Source: JBGTIS01 sp041745535 (GTDB taxonomy: Bacteria > Bacteroidota > Bacteroidia > Cytophagales > Cyclobacteriaceae). Taken from it: 38,054 nucleotides of DNA. The DNA lies in NCBI GenBank assembly GCA_041745535.1, contig JBGTIS010000365.1, positions 1 through 38,054 on the forward strand, written 5' to 3'. This document shows positions 9,901 to 18,360 of this stretch, piece after piece. The first letter of the stretch is position 1; each line of letters begins with the position of its first letter. The position numbers and the translations under genes were made by a program. Below the pieces are notes generated by a model. That model was given only the letters and a program-made list of their open reading frames with translations. It was not told the origin of the DNA and did no database searches.

Positions 9901-10096
9901 CTTCTACAATTACAGAACTCATTTTTTTGCGCCGAAAAAGCAATTTGCGGGTCAATTGTTCGATACTTTTTACTTCAATATAATTGTTATCTGGATCATG
10001 TCATTGTTACTGTATGCATGCTTATACTTTGAAATATTCAGGAGAGTAATTGCATTTTTTGGGAATTGGAGAATACCAAGAACCTCCAATAATTAG
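6998..10096 (+). CDS. ABCG-type ABC transporter with TerB-like N-terminus and large extracytoplasmic loop
   Basis: A 1032-residue fused ATPase-permease. Seen: an all-helical TerB/DjlA-like region at about 1-150; a short beta-rich region at about 170-250; and an ABC ATPase with Walker A at 289-297 (GASGAGKTT), signature ISGGQRKR from 395, Walker B ending D419-E420 and H-loop His452. A CHAC pair (C501, C504) lies just after the ATPase. The ABC2 membrane domain has helices at about 587-608 and 626-646, further hydrophobic segments to about 765, and a last helix at about 990-1012. Between the last two lies a roughly 200-residue hydrophilic, helix-rich region predicted outside the membrane. The ATPase resembles the eukaryotic WHITE/ABCG family, usually exporters. 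It lies 95 bases after the SiaC-like gene. Substrate unknown. Confidence 0.88.
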   Translation: MSEEILKALTHLFAIITKQDGGVTEKERHYVISFFKQELDQDSVQEYLELYDQFADYKKKEEEEYEEGEVELKKRKLTSVKDSVKTLAICKKINKTLTQKQKVVVLVKILELVASDGNFTEQRLSIIDTVSRVFNIVEDEFKLIEGFVLKKEEILQKFNDILTVSNRRADEIDKDKHVYADIEGEIVFLKVQSVDLYFIKYLGNEEVILNGFIMKPNHSYLFSNGSTIKTPLGAALYYSDLTRYFLSDVSIRKISFTTNHLEYRFPNNAIGLRDINISEGPGKLLGIMGASGAGKTTLLNVLAGIVPPSDGEVLINGYNIHLQKSQIQGVIGYVSQDDLLIEELTVYQNLYYNAKLCFADKSEAEIDKLVIATLESLGLEQRKDLKVGSVLDKTISGGQRKRLNIALELIREPAVMFVDEPTSGLSSRDSENVIDLLKELTLKGKLIFVVIHQPSSDIYKMFDKMIIMDTGGYPIFYGNPVEAVTYFKKASNQIDAERGQCHACGNVNPEQIFNIIEAKVVDEYGQLTNKRKISPPLWHKKYEETFKIEKVEDIKETPPKSLSLPSHFKQTVIFTTRDLLAKISNKQYMLINLLEAPVLALFLAVIIKYKEAGKTEYIFRFNENFPAYILMSVLVALFMGLTVSAEEIIRDRKILKRESFLNLSWNSYLSSKLMILFLLSAIQTLSFVLIGHLILEVKEMTLSFWLVLFSVSCFANVLGLNISSAFNSAVTVYILIPLLLIPQIILSGLLFNFDKLNSMISSKGEVPVIADMMVSRWAYEAMAVHQFKDNPYQQSYYDLETKEKQADFKSAYLIPKLKSKLQFVMAHKDTQSETEQYEIETNLKIIRNELEKEIFKEGLELVDIQKDLTLSGINKETESALLKYFEKLSQHYLQIFNKAVENQEKLVYFLENQDGYSYNLDQYKNKYFNESLSDLARNVNASDRIIEYKGKLIQRVDPVFNSPSATAGFYNYRTHFFAPKKQFAGQLFDTFYFNIIVIWIMSLLLYACLYFEIFRRVIAFFGNWRIPRTSNN

Positions 10097-10280
10097 GGTA
10101 ATTTTATTTGGTCACTCATTTTTTATGAAAAAATTACATAGTAAGTCAACCCTCAGAATAAACCAGAAACTTAGATAATCATTCAGCTAATTTGAAGTCT
10201 CATAAAACCTGTTTACAAAACAATGAAAATCAAACAAATAGGGTTTATCAGGCCTTTTACTATAAATCTTTTAATTTCCA

Positions 10281-11180
10281 ATGAAAAGACTACTAATAGG
10301 TATTTTTGTTTTAAGTATGTGTGCTTGTAACTCTGATAATAAACCAGATGAACAGGCATTTTTAGAAAGCCTGGAAGCCCAGCACAAATCCGCGACAGTG
10401 ATTTCAAATGAAGTGCTGGAAAGTATTCTTCAGCAAATTCCTTCTCCATTGGAAATTTCCGTATTGCTAAAAGAATCGGGAACCAAATACGATGTACGCC
10501 TTTTGAATTCCACTGAAAATCTTTCTAAATACAATAGCAATTTTGAAAAAGCATTAAACCTGGGAGTGTATGGAACCGATTTAGGTTATACCAACATTTA
10601 CGAACAGAATCAGGATGCGATTTTTTATCTGAATGCTATCAAAGAATTGGCTGACGGATTGAGTATTGGTCAGTTTTTTAATTTTGGTGTTATCAAGCGA
10701 CTAGCGACCAATAGCAGGAATCTTGACTCGCTGTTGTTGATCACCACCATAAACTTTAATAATATTAATACCTATTTACAGGAGCAACAGCGTGCCAACT
10801 TAAGCGTATTGTTCTTAACCGGGGGGTGGTTGGAAGCACTACACATTGTGTGTAAAGTATCTGAAAGAAACCCTAATAACCAGGAACTGAAAGATCGGAT
10901 TGGTGAGCAAAAAATAATTCTTGAGAGCATCATGTTGTTATTAAACTTTTATGGTGAAGGAAATCCGTATATGAGTGATTTAAAGGATAAAATCACCGTA
11001 TTACAGGAAAAATTTGAAAATATTAAAATTACACAAACATACGAGGAATCTACTCTGAAAGAAGTAAATGGTATTGTAACTATTGAAAACAACAGTACCA
11101 GCACCATCAATATTACTGATGAAGATGTGAAAACTATTACGGAAGTAACTACTTCCATCAGAGAAAGTATTGTTAACTAA
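10281..11180 (+). CDS. Putative lipoprotein of unknown function
   Basis: A 299-residue protein with a lipoprotein-like signal: MKRLLIG, a hydrophobic run, then Cys-Ala-Cys at about residues 14-16, so lipidation at one of these cysteines is likely. The mature part is mostly helical and hydrophilic with no catalytic motif that I recognise. The last third is rich in Thr, Ser, Ile and Asn with alternating polar and hydrophobic residues. It lies 184 bases after the ABC transporter and 22 bases before a second exported protein, on the same strand and before a common terminator. It is therefore a candidate partner or cargo-handling protein of the transporter. That link is positional only. Confidence 0.7.
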   Translation: MKRLLIGIFVLSMCACNSDNKPDEQAFLESLEAQHKSATVISNEVLESILQQIPSPLEISVLLKESGTKYDVRLLNSTENLSKYNSNFEKALNLGVYGTDLGYTNIYEQNQDAIFYLNAIKELADGLSIGQFFNFGVIKRLATNSRNLDSLLLITTINFNNINTYLQEQQRANLSVLFLTGGWLEALHIVCKVSERNPNNQELKDRIGEQKIILESIMLLLNFYGEGNPYMSDLKDKITVLQEKFENIKITQTYEESTLKEVNGIVTIENNSTSTINITDEDVKTITEVTTSIRESIVN

Positions 11181-11202
11181 AAAATTTTTACAACTATTAC
11201 TT

Positions 11203-11634
11203 ATGAAGAAGATAGTTTTACTTTTAAGTGCTATTTCATTTTTCGTACTTACTGCCCCTGATATTTCGGCTCAGTGTAACTCAGGGCAATTTGCTGAATC
11301 TTGTATTTCCCAGTTGTCCGATGGATTCAACTTCGTGAAAAGTTATGAAGTAAATGGAGAAGGAGGCGCTAAGGATAAAATAGAATATTCTTATGTGTTC
11401 GCGAAAGGCACCCAGTACTTTATGAATATATGCAGTGATAGTGAAAGCACAGATGGAATTGTACTGAGTTTATACGACTCTAATAGAAAAAAAGTAGGAA
11501 CCAGTTTTGCTAATGGGAATCTTAATAAAGGAATTATATATCCCTGTAATGCAACAGGTATCTACTACATAACATTTACTTTTGAAAATTCTAAAAACTA
11601 CTGTGGTGGCGCTGTGCTTGGCTTTAAACGATAA
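11203..11634 (+). CDS. Small secreted cysteine-containing beta-sandwich-like protein
   Basis: The ATG at 11203 is chosen because it begins a clear signal peptide (MKKIVLLLSA..., ending AQ at about residue 24). A TTG 33 bases upstream would put extra residues before it. The mature protein is about 120 residues with five cysteines, in QCNSG, SCIS, NICSD, YPCNA and NYCGG, and many Tyr, Phe, Asn and Gly residues. This pattern resembles pre-peptidase C-terminal (PPC) type beta-sandwiches, but I cannot assign a family firmly. It ends 26 bases before a strong intrinsic terminator and is probably the last gene of the signalling/export block. Localisation is periplasm, outer surface or medium. Confidence 0.72.
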   Translation: MKKIVLLLSAISFFVLTAPDISAQCNSGQFAESCISQLSDGFNFVKSYEVNGEGGAKDKIEYSYVFAKGTQYFMNICSDSESTDGIVLSLYDSNRKKVGTSFANGNLNKGIIYPCNATGIYYITFTFENSKNYCGGAVLGFKR

Positions 11635-11660
11635 GTAATTTATAAATACTAAAATTGTTA

Positions 11661-11689
11661 AACAGGCCAACCAAGGCCTGTTTTTTTTT
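11661..11689 (+). terminator. Rho-independent terminator ending the signalling/export block
   Basis: Perfect 8-base stem (11661-11668 with 11675-11682), 6-base loop, GC-rich centre, and a run of nine T at 11681-11689. It sits 26 bases after the stop of the small secreted protein gene and before the convergent glycosyltransferase gene. Confidence 0.9.
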
Positions 11690-11713
11690 AGAAAAATCTA
11701 CTGATTTATTTGT

Positions 11714-12880
11714 TCAAAACTTTCTTCCTTTCCAGTTATACATCCCGAAATTAGCCGCTATTCCAAAAAAAACTGTGTAAAAGGGATACATGACCTGTAA
11801 GAGCAAAAAATAAAAAAAAGAAAGTGGCTTTTTCAAAAACCGCATAATAGTTAACAGAAAAAAGAATTCTACAATAACCTTTACGCAGCTCTGTAATACA
11901 AAAACTTGTATTGGGTAATCGAACCCAATGGTCAAAAATAGGCCTGTGAGCCAACTAAAATGAAAACCGAAAATAAATATGGCAAGTAAAGAGGTTTTCC
12001 AGCTTTTGTGATACTTCCACTTGCCTGCCCATCGTTTCCGTTGCTGGTAAAAATCTGAAAGATTTTTTTGCGCACGACTATAAACGATAGCGTTTGAATT
12101 TTTAAGAAAGTAAATCTTATTAGGGTATCTTTTAAATACTTTCTGAAGTAAAAATTCATCGTCACCAGACGGAACATGTAAGTTACCTTCATAACCATTT
12201 AACTCTAAAAAAACCTCTTTAGTAAAAGCCAAGTTAGCGCCATTGCACATGTTTGGGCTTCCAGCCTGCATACAAGCTGCTCCGGTACCGATCAGGCTAC
12301 TGAATTCTATAGCTTGTAATTTGTCAAATAAAGATTTTTCCTGATAGAAGGTAACAGGACCCGAAACTAATTTTGGCTTTTTTCTGGCAAAAAAATTATA
12401 ATAAGTGTCCAGCCATTTTGGATTCAACCTGCAGTCGCCATCAGTGGTAATAATGATATGTTTGCTAGTGGTTTGCGCGGAATGGCTTACCCCCTGGGCA
12501 ATAGCCTTTTTTTTGAACGATCCTTCAAAATTTTTTGATATTCGTAACCGCGTTAACTTTAATGTAAAGGGGACTTTTGAAATCTGACTGGTTACCAAAT
12601 CGGCAGTGCCGTCTGTTGAATGATCATCAACCACAATTACTTCAAAATAATCAGAGATTTGATTGGCGAAACAGCCTTGTTGTTGGCTTAAGTCGTTAAG
12701 CAACTGGGCAATATTTGGCGCTTCATTCCGCACCGGGATAATAATAGAGAAAAAAAGTTTTTCAAAATCTTTAGAGATTGAGAAATCAGAATCTGTGTGT
12801 TCAATACGGTGCCAGTGCCAGATAAGCCAAATTACCAGCAAGCAATATGCAGTGGTAATAATAGTTATATATAACTGCAT
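11714..12880 (-). CDS. Family 2 glycosyltransferase, membrane-bound
   Basis: A 388-residue inverting GT-A glycosyltransferase. Seen: an N-terminal membrane helix (about 1-23); the nucleotide-sugar fold entry IIIPVRNE at 46-53; VVDDHSTDG at 83-91; the metal-binding DGD at 147-149; the acceptor-site GDDEF at 239-243; and the QQRKRW motif at 279-284 typical of processive or membrane GT2 enzymes. Three or so C-terminal membrane segments follow (about 295-375). It is expected to use a nucleotide sugar at the cytoplasmic face to build a lipid-linked or exported glycan. It is a lone minus-strand gene, divergent from ruvC with 89 bases between starts. The sugar and acceptor cannot be read from sequence. 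Confidence 0.88.
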   Translation of the reverse strand: MQLYITIITTAYCLLVIWLIWHWHRIEHTDSDFSISKDFEKLFFSIIIPVRNEAPNIAQLLNDLSQQQGCFANQISDYFEVIVVDDHSTDGTADLVTSQISKVPFTLKLTRLRISKNFEGSFKKKAIAQGVSHSAQTTSKHIIITTDGDCRLNPKWLDTYYNFFARKKPKLVSGPVTFYQEKSLFDKLQAIEFSSLIGTGAACMQAGSPNMCNGANLAFTKEVFLELNGYEGNLHVPSGDDEFLLQKVFKRYPNKIYFLKNSNAIVYSRAQKNLSDFYQQRKRWAGKWKYHKSWKTSLLAIFIFGFHFSWLTGLFLTIGFDYPIQVFVLQSCVKVIVEFFFLLTIMRFLKKPLSFFYFLLLQVMYPFYTVFFGIAANFGMYNWKGRKF

Positions 12881-12969
12881 ATTTTTTGTAAAACTGTGTA
12901 TACAAAATCATTCCTACGATACACCAAAACATAGTTACTTTTTAAGCAGTAAGATATTATATTGCAACG

Positions 12970-13557
12970 ATGAATAAGCCAAAGCCATTGGAAAAAATAA
13001 TTCTGGGCATTGACCCTGGTACCCGCATCATGGGTTATGGAGTTATAAAAGTTAGCCAGACCGCGGGGAATGCCAAAAACCTGCAGTTGTTGCGACATGG
13101 AGTGATTCATTTAAGCAAATATAAAGGTCATGAACTAAAGCTTAAAAAGATATTTGAAAGGATGCTGGGCATAATTGATGAATTTCATCCGGATGAGGTA
13201 GCATTGGAAGCTCCTTTTTTTGGTAAAAATATACAATCTATGTTAAAATTAGGCAGGGCACAGGGAGTTGCTATGGCTGCCGCCCTTTCCCGTCAGATTC
13301 CCATATCTGAATACGCTCCTAAAAAAGTAAAACAATCGGTAACTGGTAATGGAAATGCCTCTAAAGAACAGGTAGCGCAAATGTTACCTAATTTATTGGT
13401 TTTTCCTCAGTCAAAAATTCTGTTGGATAATCAGTTACTGGATGCTACCGACGCCCTGGCAGTGGCACTGTGCCATTATTACCAGAATGGGCAGCCCCAG
13501 CAAAGGGGTAAAAGCTGGAAGGCATTTGTGGCCGAAAACCCAGAAAGAATACAATAG
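12970..13557 (+). CDS. ruvC: Holliday junction resolvase RuvC
   Basis: Endonuclease that cleaves four-way DNA junctions in recombination and repair with RuvAB. All four catalytic acidic residues of the family are visible: Asp15 (GIDPG), Glu80 (VALEAPF), Asp158 and Asp161 (DATDALAVALCH). At 195 residues it has normal length; the tail after about residue 175 is polar and variable. Starts at ATG 12970. ruvA and ruvB are not adjacent. A HAD phosphatase gene follows after 33 bases and may be co-transcribed. Confidence 0.97.
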   Translation: MNKPKPLEKIILGIDPGTRIMGYGVIKVSQTAGNAKNLQLLRHGVIHLSKYKGHELKLKKIFERMLGIIDEFHPDEVALEAPFFGKNIQSMLKLGRAQGVAMAAALSRQIPISEYAPKKVKQSVTGNGNASKEQVAQMLPNLLVFPQSKILLDNQLLDATDALAVALCHYYQNGQPQQRGKSWKAFVAENPERIQ

Positions 13558-13590
13558 TATGATTCCCAAACCAAAATTGAGTGTAGTAAA

Positions 13591-14250
13591 ATGTTACCAA
13601 TAGCGATAATTTTCGACATGGATGGTGTTATTGTCGATAACTATAAATACCATATGAAGTCCTGGATGCAGTTTCTTGAAAAACATGGTTTTCCCATCAG
13701 CGTACAGGAATACAAAGAACAAATTAATGGTAGGATTTTATCTTCTATAATTCCTGGCTATTTTGGCGCCGACACTACTCCTGAAAGAATTAAAGTTCTG
13801 GGTGAAGAAAAAGAATCTGCCTATCGTGAAATTTACCAGAATGATATTACGGCTACGCCAGGCTTAAAAGACTTTTTAATGGAGTTGGAAAACAAAAATA
13901 TTCCGAAAGCCATCGCAACTTCGGCACCGCCGGCCAATGTTGAATTTACCTTAGCACATACCGGATTAAAAAAACATTTCCCCGTTATTACGGACGACTC
14001 TATGGTAACCCGGGGCAAGCCAGATCCGCAGGTATATCTGAAATCGGCTGAATTGCTGCATACCGATCCTGCCCGTTGTGTGGTTTTTGAAGACGCGATT
14101 TTAGGTATACAAGCCGCCAGAAACGCAGGTATGAAGGTAGTAGGCCTAGCGACTACCCACCCGGCAGAAGAATTAAACGATGTGGATATGGTAATTTCTA
14201 ATTTTGAAGGACTTACCATTGATAAGCTGATTATCGAACTGGGACTGTAA
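13591..14250 (+). CDS. HAD-family phosphatase, beta-phosphoglucomutase-like
   Basis: A 219-residue haloacid-dehalogenase hydrolase. The nucleophile motif DMDG (Asp9, Asp11) is followed by a helical cap typical of subclass IA. A TSAPP segment supplies the motif-II Thr/Ser, the Lys is in RGKPDP, and VFEDAILGIQAA supplies the last acidic motif. The closest functional group is beta-phosphoglucomutase or small sugar/polyol phosphate phosphatases. The presence of both motif-I aspartates fits phosphotransfer chemistry, but the substrate is not determined. It ends 4 bases from the stop of the convergent J-domain gene. Confidence 0.88.
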   Translation: MLPIAIIFDMDGVIVDNYKYHMKSWMQFLEKHGFPISVQEYKEQINGRILSSIIPGYFGADTTPERIKVLGEEKESAYREIYQNDITATPGLKDFLMELENKNIPKAIATSAPPANVEFTLAHTGLKKHFPVITDDSMVTRGKPDPQVYLKSAELLHTDPARCVVFEDAILGIQAARNAGMKVVGLATTHPAEELNDVDMVISNFEGLTIDKLIIELGL

Positions 14251-14254
14251 GTGG

Positions 14255-15058
14255 TCAGGAAATAAGCACAAAATAAAGCACAAGCGGAAACAGAGCACCA
14301 TTGGTAATACCGGCATTAAAAACATGTTCAGGGTATTTTTTGGTGAGAAATGTTCCTAAAATAGAGGTGCCTAGTAAGGCTACCAGGAAAAAAGAAAAAA
14401 TATTGTATACATTATAATGCGGGTCAAAAGCCTGTATGCTACCGTTCTTTAATAGCTCAACTTTGGTAGTTATATTGAATAAGGGAGTAATAAAGGCATT
14501 AATAGTATCTCCTTTAACCACATAGTTGTATTTTTCGCCGTCTAGAGGAAATTCACATTGGGTGGTTTTCACAGTAAGAAAAGGATTGGGACCGGGGCGG
14601 CCGGCTATTAAAATATTAGCCGTTTTCAAATCCACAATTTCGTTAAGATGGCCTCGGGCACCAAAATAATCCGCGACCAGTGCCAGGCAAAATAACAACG
14701 TAAATACAGACATCAGCCTGGCATATTTGGTATATGGAATAAAATCTGCCTGATTACTGAAAGTGTTTCTTTTTCTTTGTTTTGCTATTGTGAATTCTTC
14801 TCCAGATGGTTGGGTATTCTTTATTATTTTTTCCTGCAAAGAAGTATAAAAGTCATACAAACAATCGTAATGAACTTTTTTTTCTGAATTCCCTAGTATT
14901 TCATGCGCTTCATTGATGAGCATAAAAACTTTGTGTGCCCGGAGATCTTTGTTCCGATCAGGATGATACTGTAATGCTAATTGCCGATAAGCTTTTTTTA
15001 TTTTTACCGCACTGGCCTGCCTGTCAATTTCCAGAATTTTATAGTAGTCTTTAATCAT
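14255..15058 (-). CDS. Membrane J-domain (DnaJ-like) protein
   Basis: Start set at the ATG at 15056-15058, because the J domain begins immediately after it (MIKDYYKILEI) and the 23 codons upstream look non-coding. The protein is 267 residues: J domain at 1-68 with HPD at 32-34; a basic linker; a membrane helix at about 113-131; a soluble segment of about 80 residues; and two C-terminal membrane segments. It should recruit a DnaK-type Hsp70 to the membrane, since HPD is the Hsp70-activating motif. It lacks the Gly/Phe and zinc-finger regions of DnaJ. The client is unknown. A second J-domain membrane protein is encoded about 5 kb to the right. Confidence 0.82.
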   Translation of the reverse strand: MIKDYYKILEIDRQASAVKIKKAYRQLALQYHPDRNKDLRAHKVFMLINEAHEILGNSEKKVHYDCLYDFYTSLQEKIIKNTQPSGEEFTIAKQRKRNTFSNQADFIPYTKYARLMSVFTLLFCLALVADYFGARGHLNEIVDLKTANILIAGRPGPNPFLTVKTTQCEFPLDGEKYNYVVKGDTINAFITPLFNITTKVELLKNGSIQAFDPHYNVYNIFSFFLVALLGTSILGTFLTKKYPEHVFNAGITNGALFPLVLYFVLIS

Positions 15059-15234
15059 GGCCCTGGGTAATTTATGCGGTGCAACCGGTTTATCTGTTAA
15101 GTTAACATGCGCTGGCGATAATATCAATATATATTTTCTCTAAAGCACCAGATTTTGTTTAGCTTAGTATTACCAAAAGTTCGAATTTTGTAAATTGCTC
15201 CGAGTTTTATTTTTAATAAATCAAAAACAACTAT

Positions 15235-16962
15235 ATGGAATCCAATGTCAGAGAAAAAGCTCAGAAATGGCTCAATAGTAATATAGATTCAGAAAGCAAA
15301 GTAGAAATAGAACAGTTACTTCAGCAAGAAGATACCACAGCGCTTGTTGATGCTTTTTATAAGGATTTAGAATTTGGTACAGGCGGATTACGGGGCATTA
15401 TGGGCATTGGTTCTAACCGTATTAACAAATATACAGTGGGTATGGCTACCCAGGGCTTAGCCAATTATTTATTAAAAACTTATCCTGACGAAAATATCAA
15501 GGTAGCAATTGCACACGATAGCCGGAATAATAGTCGGTATTTTGCTGAAATTACAGCAGCAGTATTTTCTGCCAATGGCATTTATGTATACTTTTTTGAA
15601 GCATTACGACCTACCCCTGAATTATCATTTACTATTCGTGAATTAGGTTGCCAAAGTGGGGTGGTACTTACCGCTTCTCATAATCCAAAAGAATATAACG
15701 GTTACAAAGCTTACTGGAACGATGGTGGGCAGTTGGTTCCACCGCACGATAAAAATGTAATAGAGGAAGTTGGCAAAATTCAGGGCATTAATGCGGTAAA
15801 GTTCGATAAGGATGAAAGTAAAATTGAGATAATCGGCAAAGCCATCGACGATAAATATTTGGATGCTGTTATTGGGCTTTCTCTTTCTCCTGATGCCATT
15901 AAACGCCAGCATGACCTAAAAATCGTATTTACTCCCATACATGGTACTTCTATTACCTTAGTGCCACAGGCACTGGAAAGAATGGGTTTTACCAATATTA
16001 ATATCGTAGAAGAACAGGCAAAACCTGATGGGAATTTTCCTACTGTAGTGTATCCTAATCCAGAAGAAGCGGAAGCTTTAAACATGGCGCTGAAAAAAGC
16101 TCGGGAAATTGATGCGGACCTGGTATTGGGTACCGACCCGGACGCCGACCGCGTAGGCATAGCGGTTAAAAATAAACATGGCGAATTTCAACTTCTTAAC
16201 GGAAACCAAACCGGTAGTTTGCTTGTCTATTATTTGCTGAGAAAATGGAAAGAAAACGGAAAAATCAATGGAAAACAGTTTGTGGCTAAAACCATTGTTA
16301 CAACGGACGTAATTCGCAATATCGCCAATCATTATGGCGTAAACTGCTACGATACCCTCACTGGTTTCAAATATATTGCGGAACTTATCCGGGAAAAGGA
16401 AGGAAAGGAAGAATTTATTGGTGGCGGAGAAGAAAGTTATGGATACCTGATCGGCGATTTTGTCCGCGATAAGGACGCGGTGGCTTCCTGTGTCATGATT
16501 ACCGAAATGGTAGCTTATATCAAAGATCAGGGCAAAGATGTATTTGATTTTCTGGCCGAAATGTATCAGCAGTTTGGCTTTTACAAGGAGCATTTAGTTT
16601 CACTCACAAAAAAAGGTAAAAGTGGTGTGGAAGAAATTCAGACGATGATGCATAAATTAAGAGAAAATCCGCCGCGCGATATTAATGGAGAAAGGGTAGT
16701 CACTTTAATTGACTACAACGAAGGCCTGGAAAGAGATTTGGTGATGAACAATGAGAAAGTGCTGGATTTTCCTAAATCCAATGTTTTACAGTTTATAACC
16801 GAAAAAGGAACAAAAATTTCCGCGCGACCTTCAGGCACTGAACCCAAAATAAAATTTTACATTAGTGTAAATGAAAGCCTCTCAGGAGCAGATAAGTATG
16901 AAGAAGTTGAAAATCTGCTAAACGAGAAAATTAAAACAGTGCAGCAATCGTTAAACTTTTAA
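15235..16962 (+). CDS. Phosphoglucomutase/phosphomannomutase (phospho-sugar mutase)
   Basis: A 575-residue alpha-D-phosphohexomutase that interconverts hexose 1- and 6-phosphates. All four family signatures are seen: the phosphoserine loop TASHNP with Ser148; the magnesium loop GTDPDADR at 299-306; the sugar-binding GGGEESYG from 396; and the phosphate-binding RPSGTEPK at 531-538. Length and motif variants fit the PgcA-like long group that uses glucose and often mannose phosphates. It starts at ATG 15235 after a short AT-rich leader; rmuC follows 43 bases after its stop. Substrate preference between glucose and mannose is not decided by the motifs. Confidence 0.94.
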   Translation: MESNVREKAQKWLNSNIDSESKVEIEQLLQQEDTTALVDAFYKDLEFGTGGLRGIMGIGSNRINKYTVGMATQGLANYLLKTYPDENIKVAIAHDSRNNSRYFAEITAAVFSANGIYVYFFEALRPTPELSFTIRELGCQSGVVLTASHNPKEYNGYKAYWNDGGQLVPPHDKNVIEEVGKIQGINAVKFDKDESKIEIIGKAIDDKYLDAVIGLSLSPDAIKRQHDLKIVFTPIHGTSITLVPQALERMGFTNINIVEEQAKPDGNFPTVVYPNPEEAEALNMALKKAREIDADLVLGTDPDADRVGIAVKNKHGEFQLLNGNQTGSLLVYYLLRKWKENGKINGKQFVAKTIVTTDVIRNIANHYGVNCYDTLTGFKYIAELIREKEGKEEFIGGGEESYGYLIGDFVRDKDAVASCVMITEMVAYIKDQGKDVFDFLAEMYQQFGFYKEHLVSLTKKGKSGVEEIQTMMHKLRENPPRDINGERVVTLIDYNEGLERDLVMNNEKVLDFPKSNVLQFITEKGTKISARPSGTEPKIKFYISVNESLSGADKYEEVENLLNEKIKTVQQSLNF

Positions 16963-17005
16963 TTCAGCTGCCTTCAACTTTCAAGTTATACTATACCATA
17001 GATAC

Positions 17006-18301
17006 ATGGATGCACTGATTCTTTTTGCCGGCATAGTAATCGGGGCTGTTTTTGCCTGGTTTCTGGCGAAATACAAGTTTCAGCGCTTCCAGGGTATTTC
17101 AATTAATGAGGTAGAAGCCAAATATATTTCTAAAGAGTTGTACAGTGATGCAAAACGCGAACTTTTCGATAATGCGCAAAAGCTCATGTCTTTGAACCAA
17201 AAGCTTGCCTCCCAGGAGCAGATCATTATTGGCTATCAGGAAAAGCTTACCAACCAGAAACAGGAACTGGAAGAGCTTCAGGAGCGGTTCAAAACAGAGT
17301 TTAAAAATTTGGCAAACGAGCTATTGGAAGAAGAAAGTAGGAAATTCACCGTGCTGAATGAAGAAAAAATTAATTCTATTCTAGCGCCTTTAAAAGAAAG
17401 GATAGTGGATTTCAAATCCAGAATGGAAGAAACCTACAGCCAGGATATTCGGGAGCGGGCATCGCTTAAAAAAGAAATTGAACAATTGTTAAATTTGAAC
17501 CGGCAGGTGAGCGACGATGCCATCCGCCTTACCAATGCATTAAAAGGAGACTCTAAAGTGCAGGGCGATTGGGGCGAAGTTCAATTGGAAATGATTCTTG
17601 AAAAAGCCGGTCTGATAAAAAATATTCACTATCATAGCCAAAGCAGTTATGTAGATGATACCGGGAACCAGAAACGTCCCGACTATATCATTCATCTGCC
17701 CGAAAATAAACATTTGGTAATTGATGCCAAAGTATCGCTAACTGCTTATAATGCTTATTTTAATGCTGACGACATGGATCGGCAATCTCAGTTTCTAAGC
17801 GAGCATATTACCAGCATTTACCGGCATGTTAAATTATTGAGCGAAAAAAATTACCAGGGGCTTTATCAGATCAATCAGCCCGATTATGTAATTATGTTTA
17901 TTCCCATAGAACCAGCATTGAACCTTGTGGTGAAAGAGGATATAGGTGTTTTTGAGAAATGTCTGGATAAAAATATTGTGCTGGTTTCAACCTCAACTTT
18001 GCTGGCTACCCTCAGAACAATTTCCTATATATGGAAACAGGAAAACCAAAAAAGAAATGTAGTTAAAATTGCCAAAGAAAGTGGAAAGCTGTACGATAAG
18101 TTCGTAAATTTTACCGAAGATTTGTTAACTGTGGGTAAACAGTTAGACCTGGCAAAGAAATCATATGGCGATGCCATGAATAAGCTGGTGGATGGACAGG
18201 GAAGTCTGGTAAAAAAAGTGGAAAATATCAGGAAAATGGGTATACATACTTCAAAATCAATTAATCCACAATTACTGGATAAAACCTATACCGAAGAATA
18301 G
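17006..18301 (+). CDS. rmuC: DNA recombination protein RmuC
   Basis: A 431-residue RmuC-family protein. Seen: an N-terminal membrane helix (about 1-20), a long Gln/Glu/Lys-rich coiled coil (about 45-190) and the conserved RmuC nuclease-like core (about 185-390), including GDWGEVQLE, RPDYIIHLP and LVIDAKVSL. The VIDAKVS segment is the PD-(D/E)XK-like centre of the family. In Escherichia coli rmuC affects inversion at short inverted repeats, and related proteins are linked to genome protection. Its neighbours here (phosphohexomutase, MerR regulator, dprA) do not form an obvious pathway, though dprA is also a DNA-handling gene. Confidence 0.95.
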   Translation: MDALILFAGIVIGAVFAWFLAKYKFQRFQGISINEVEAKYISKELYSDAKRELFDNAQKLMSLNQKLASQEQIIIGYQEKLTNQKQELEELQERFKTEFKNLANELLEEESRKFTVLNEEKINSILAPLKERIVDFKSRMEETYSQDIRERASLKKEIEQLLNLNRQVSDDAIRLTNALKGDSKVQGDWGEVQLEMILEKAGLIKNIHYHSQSSYVDDTGNQKRPDYIIHLPENKHLVIDAKVSLTAYNAYFNADDMDRQSQFLSEHITSIYRHVKLLSEKNYQGLYQINQPDYVIMFIPIEPALNLVVKEDIGVFEKCLDKNIVLVSTSTLLATLRTISYIWKQENQKRNVVKIAKESGKLYDKFVNFTEDLLTVGKQLDLAKKSYGDAMNKLVDGQGSLVKKVENIRKMGIHTSKSINPQLLDKTYTEE

Positions 18302-18360
18302 GAAAAGAGGTTGCTAAACAAAATAAAAAATATTAATACACATCAATAAACTGCTGAATT

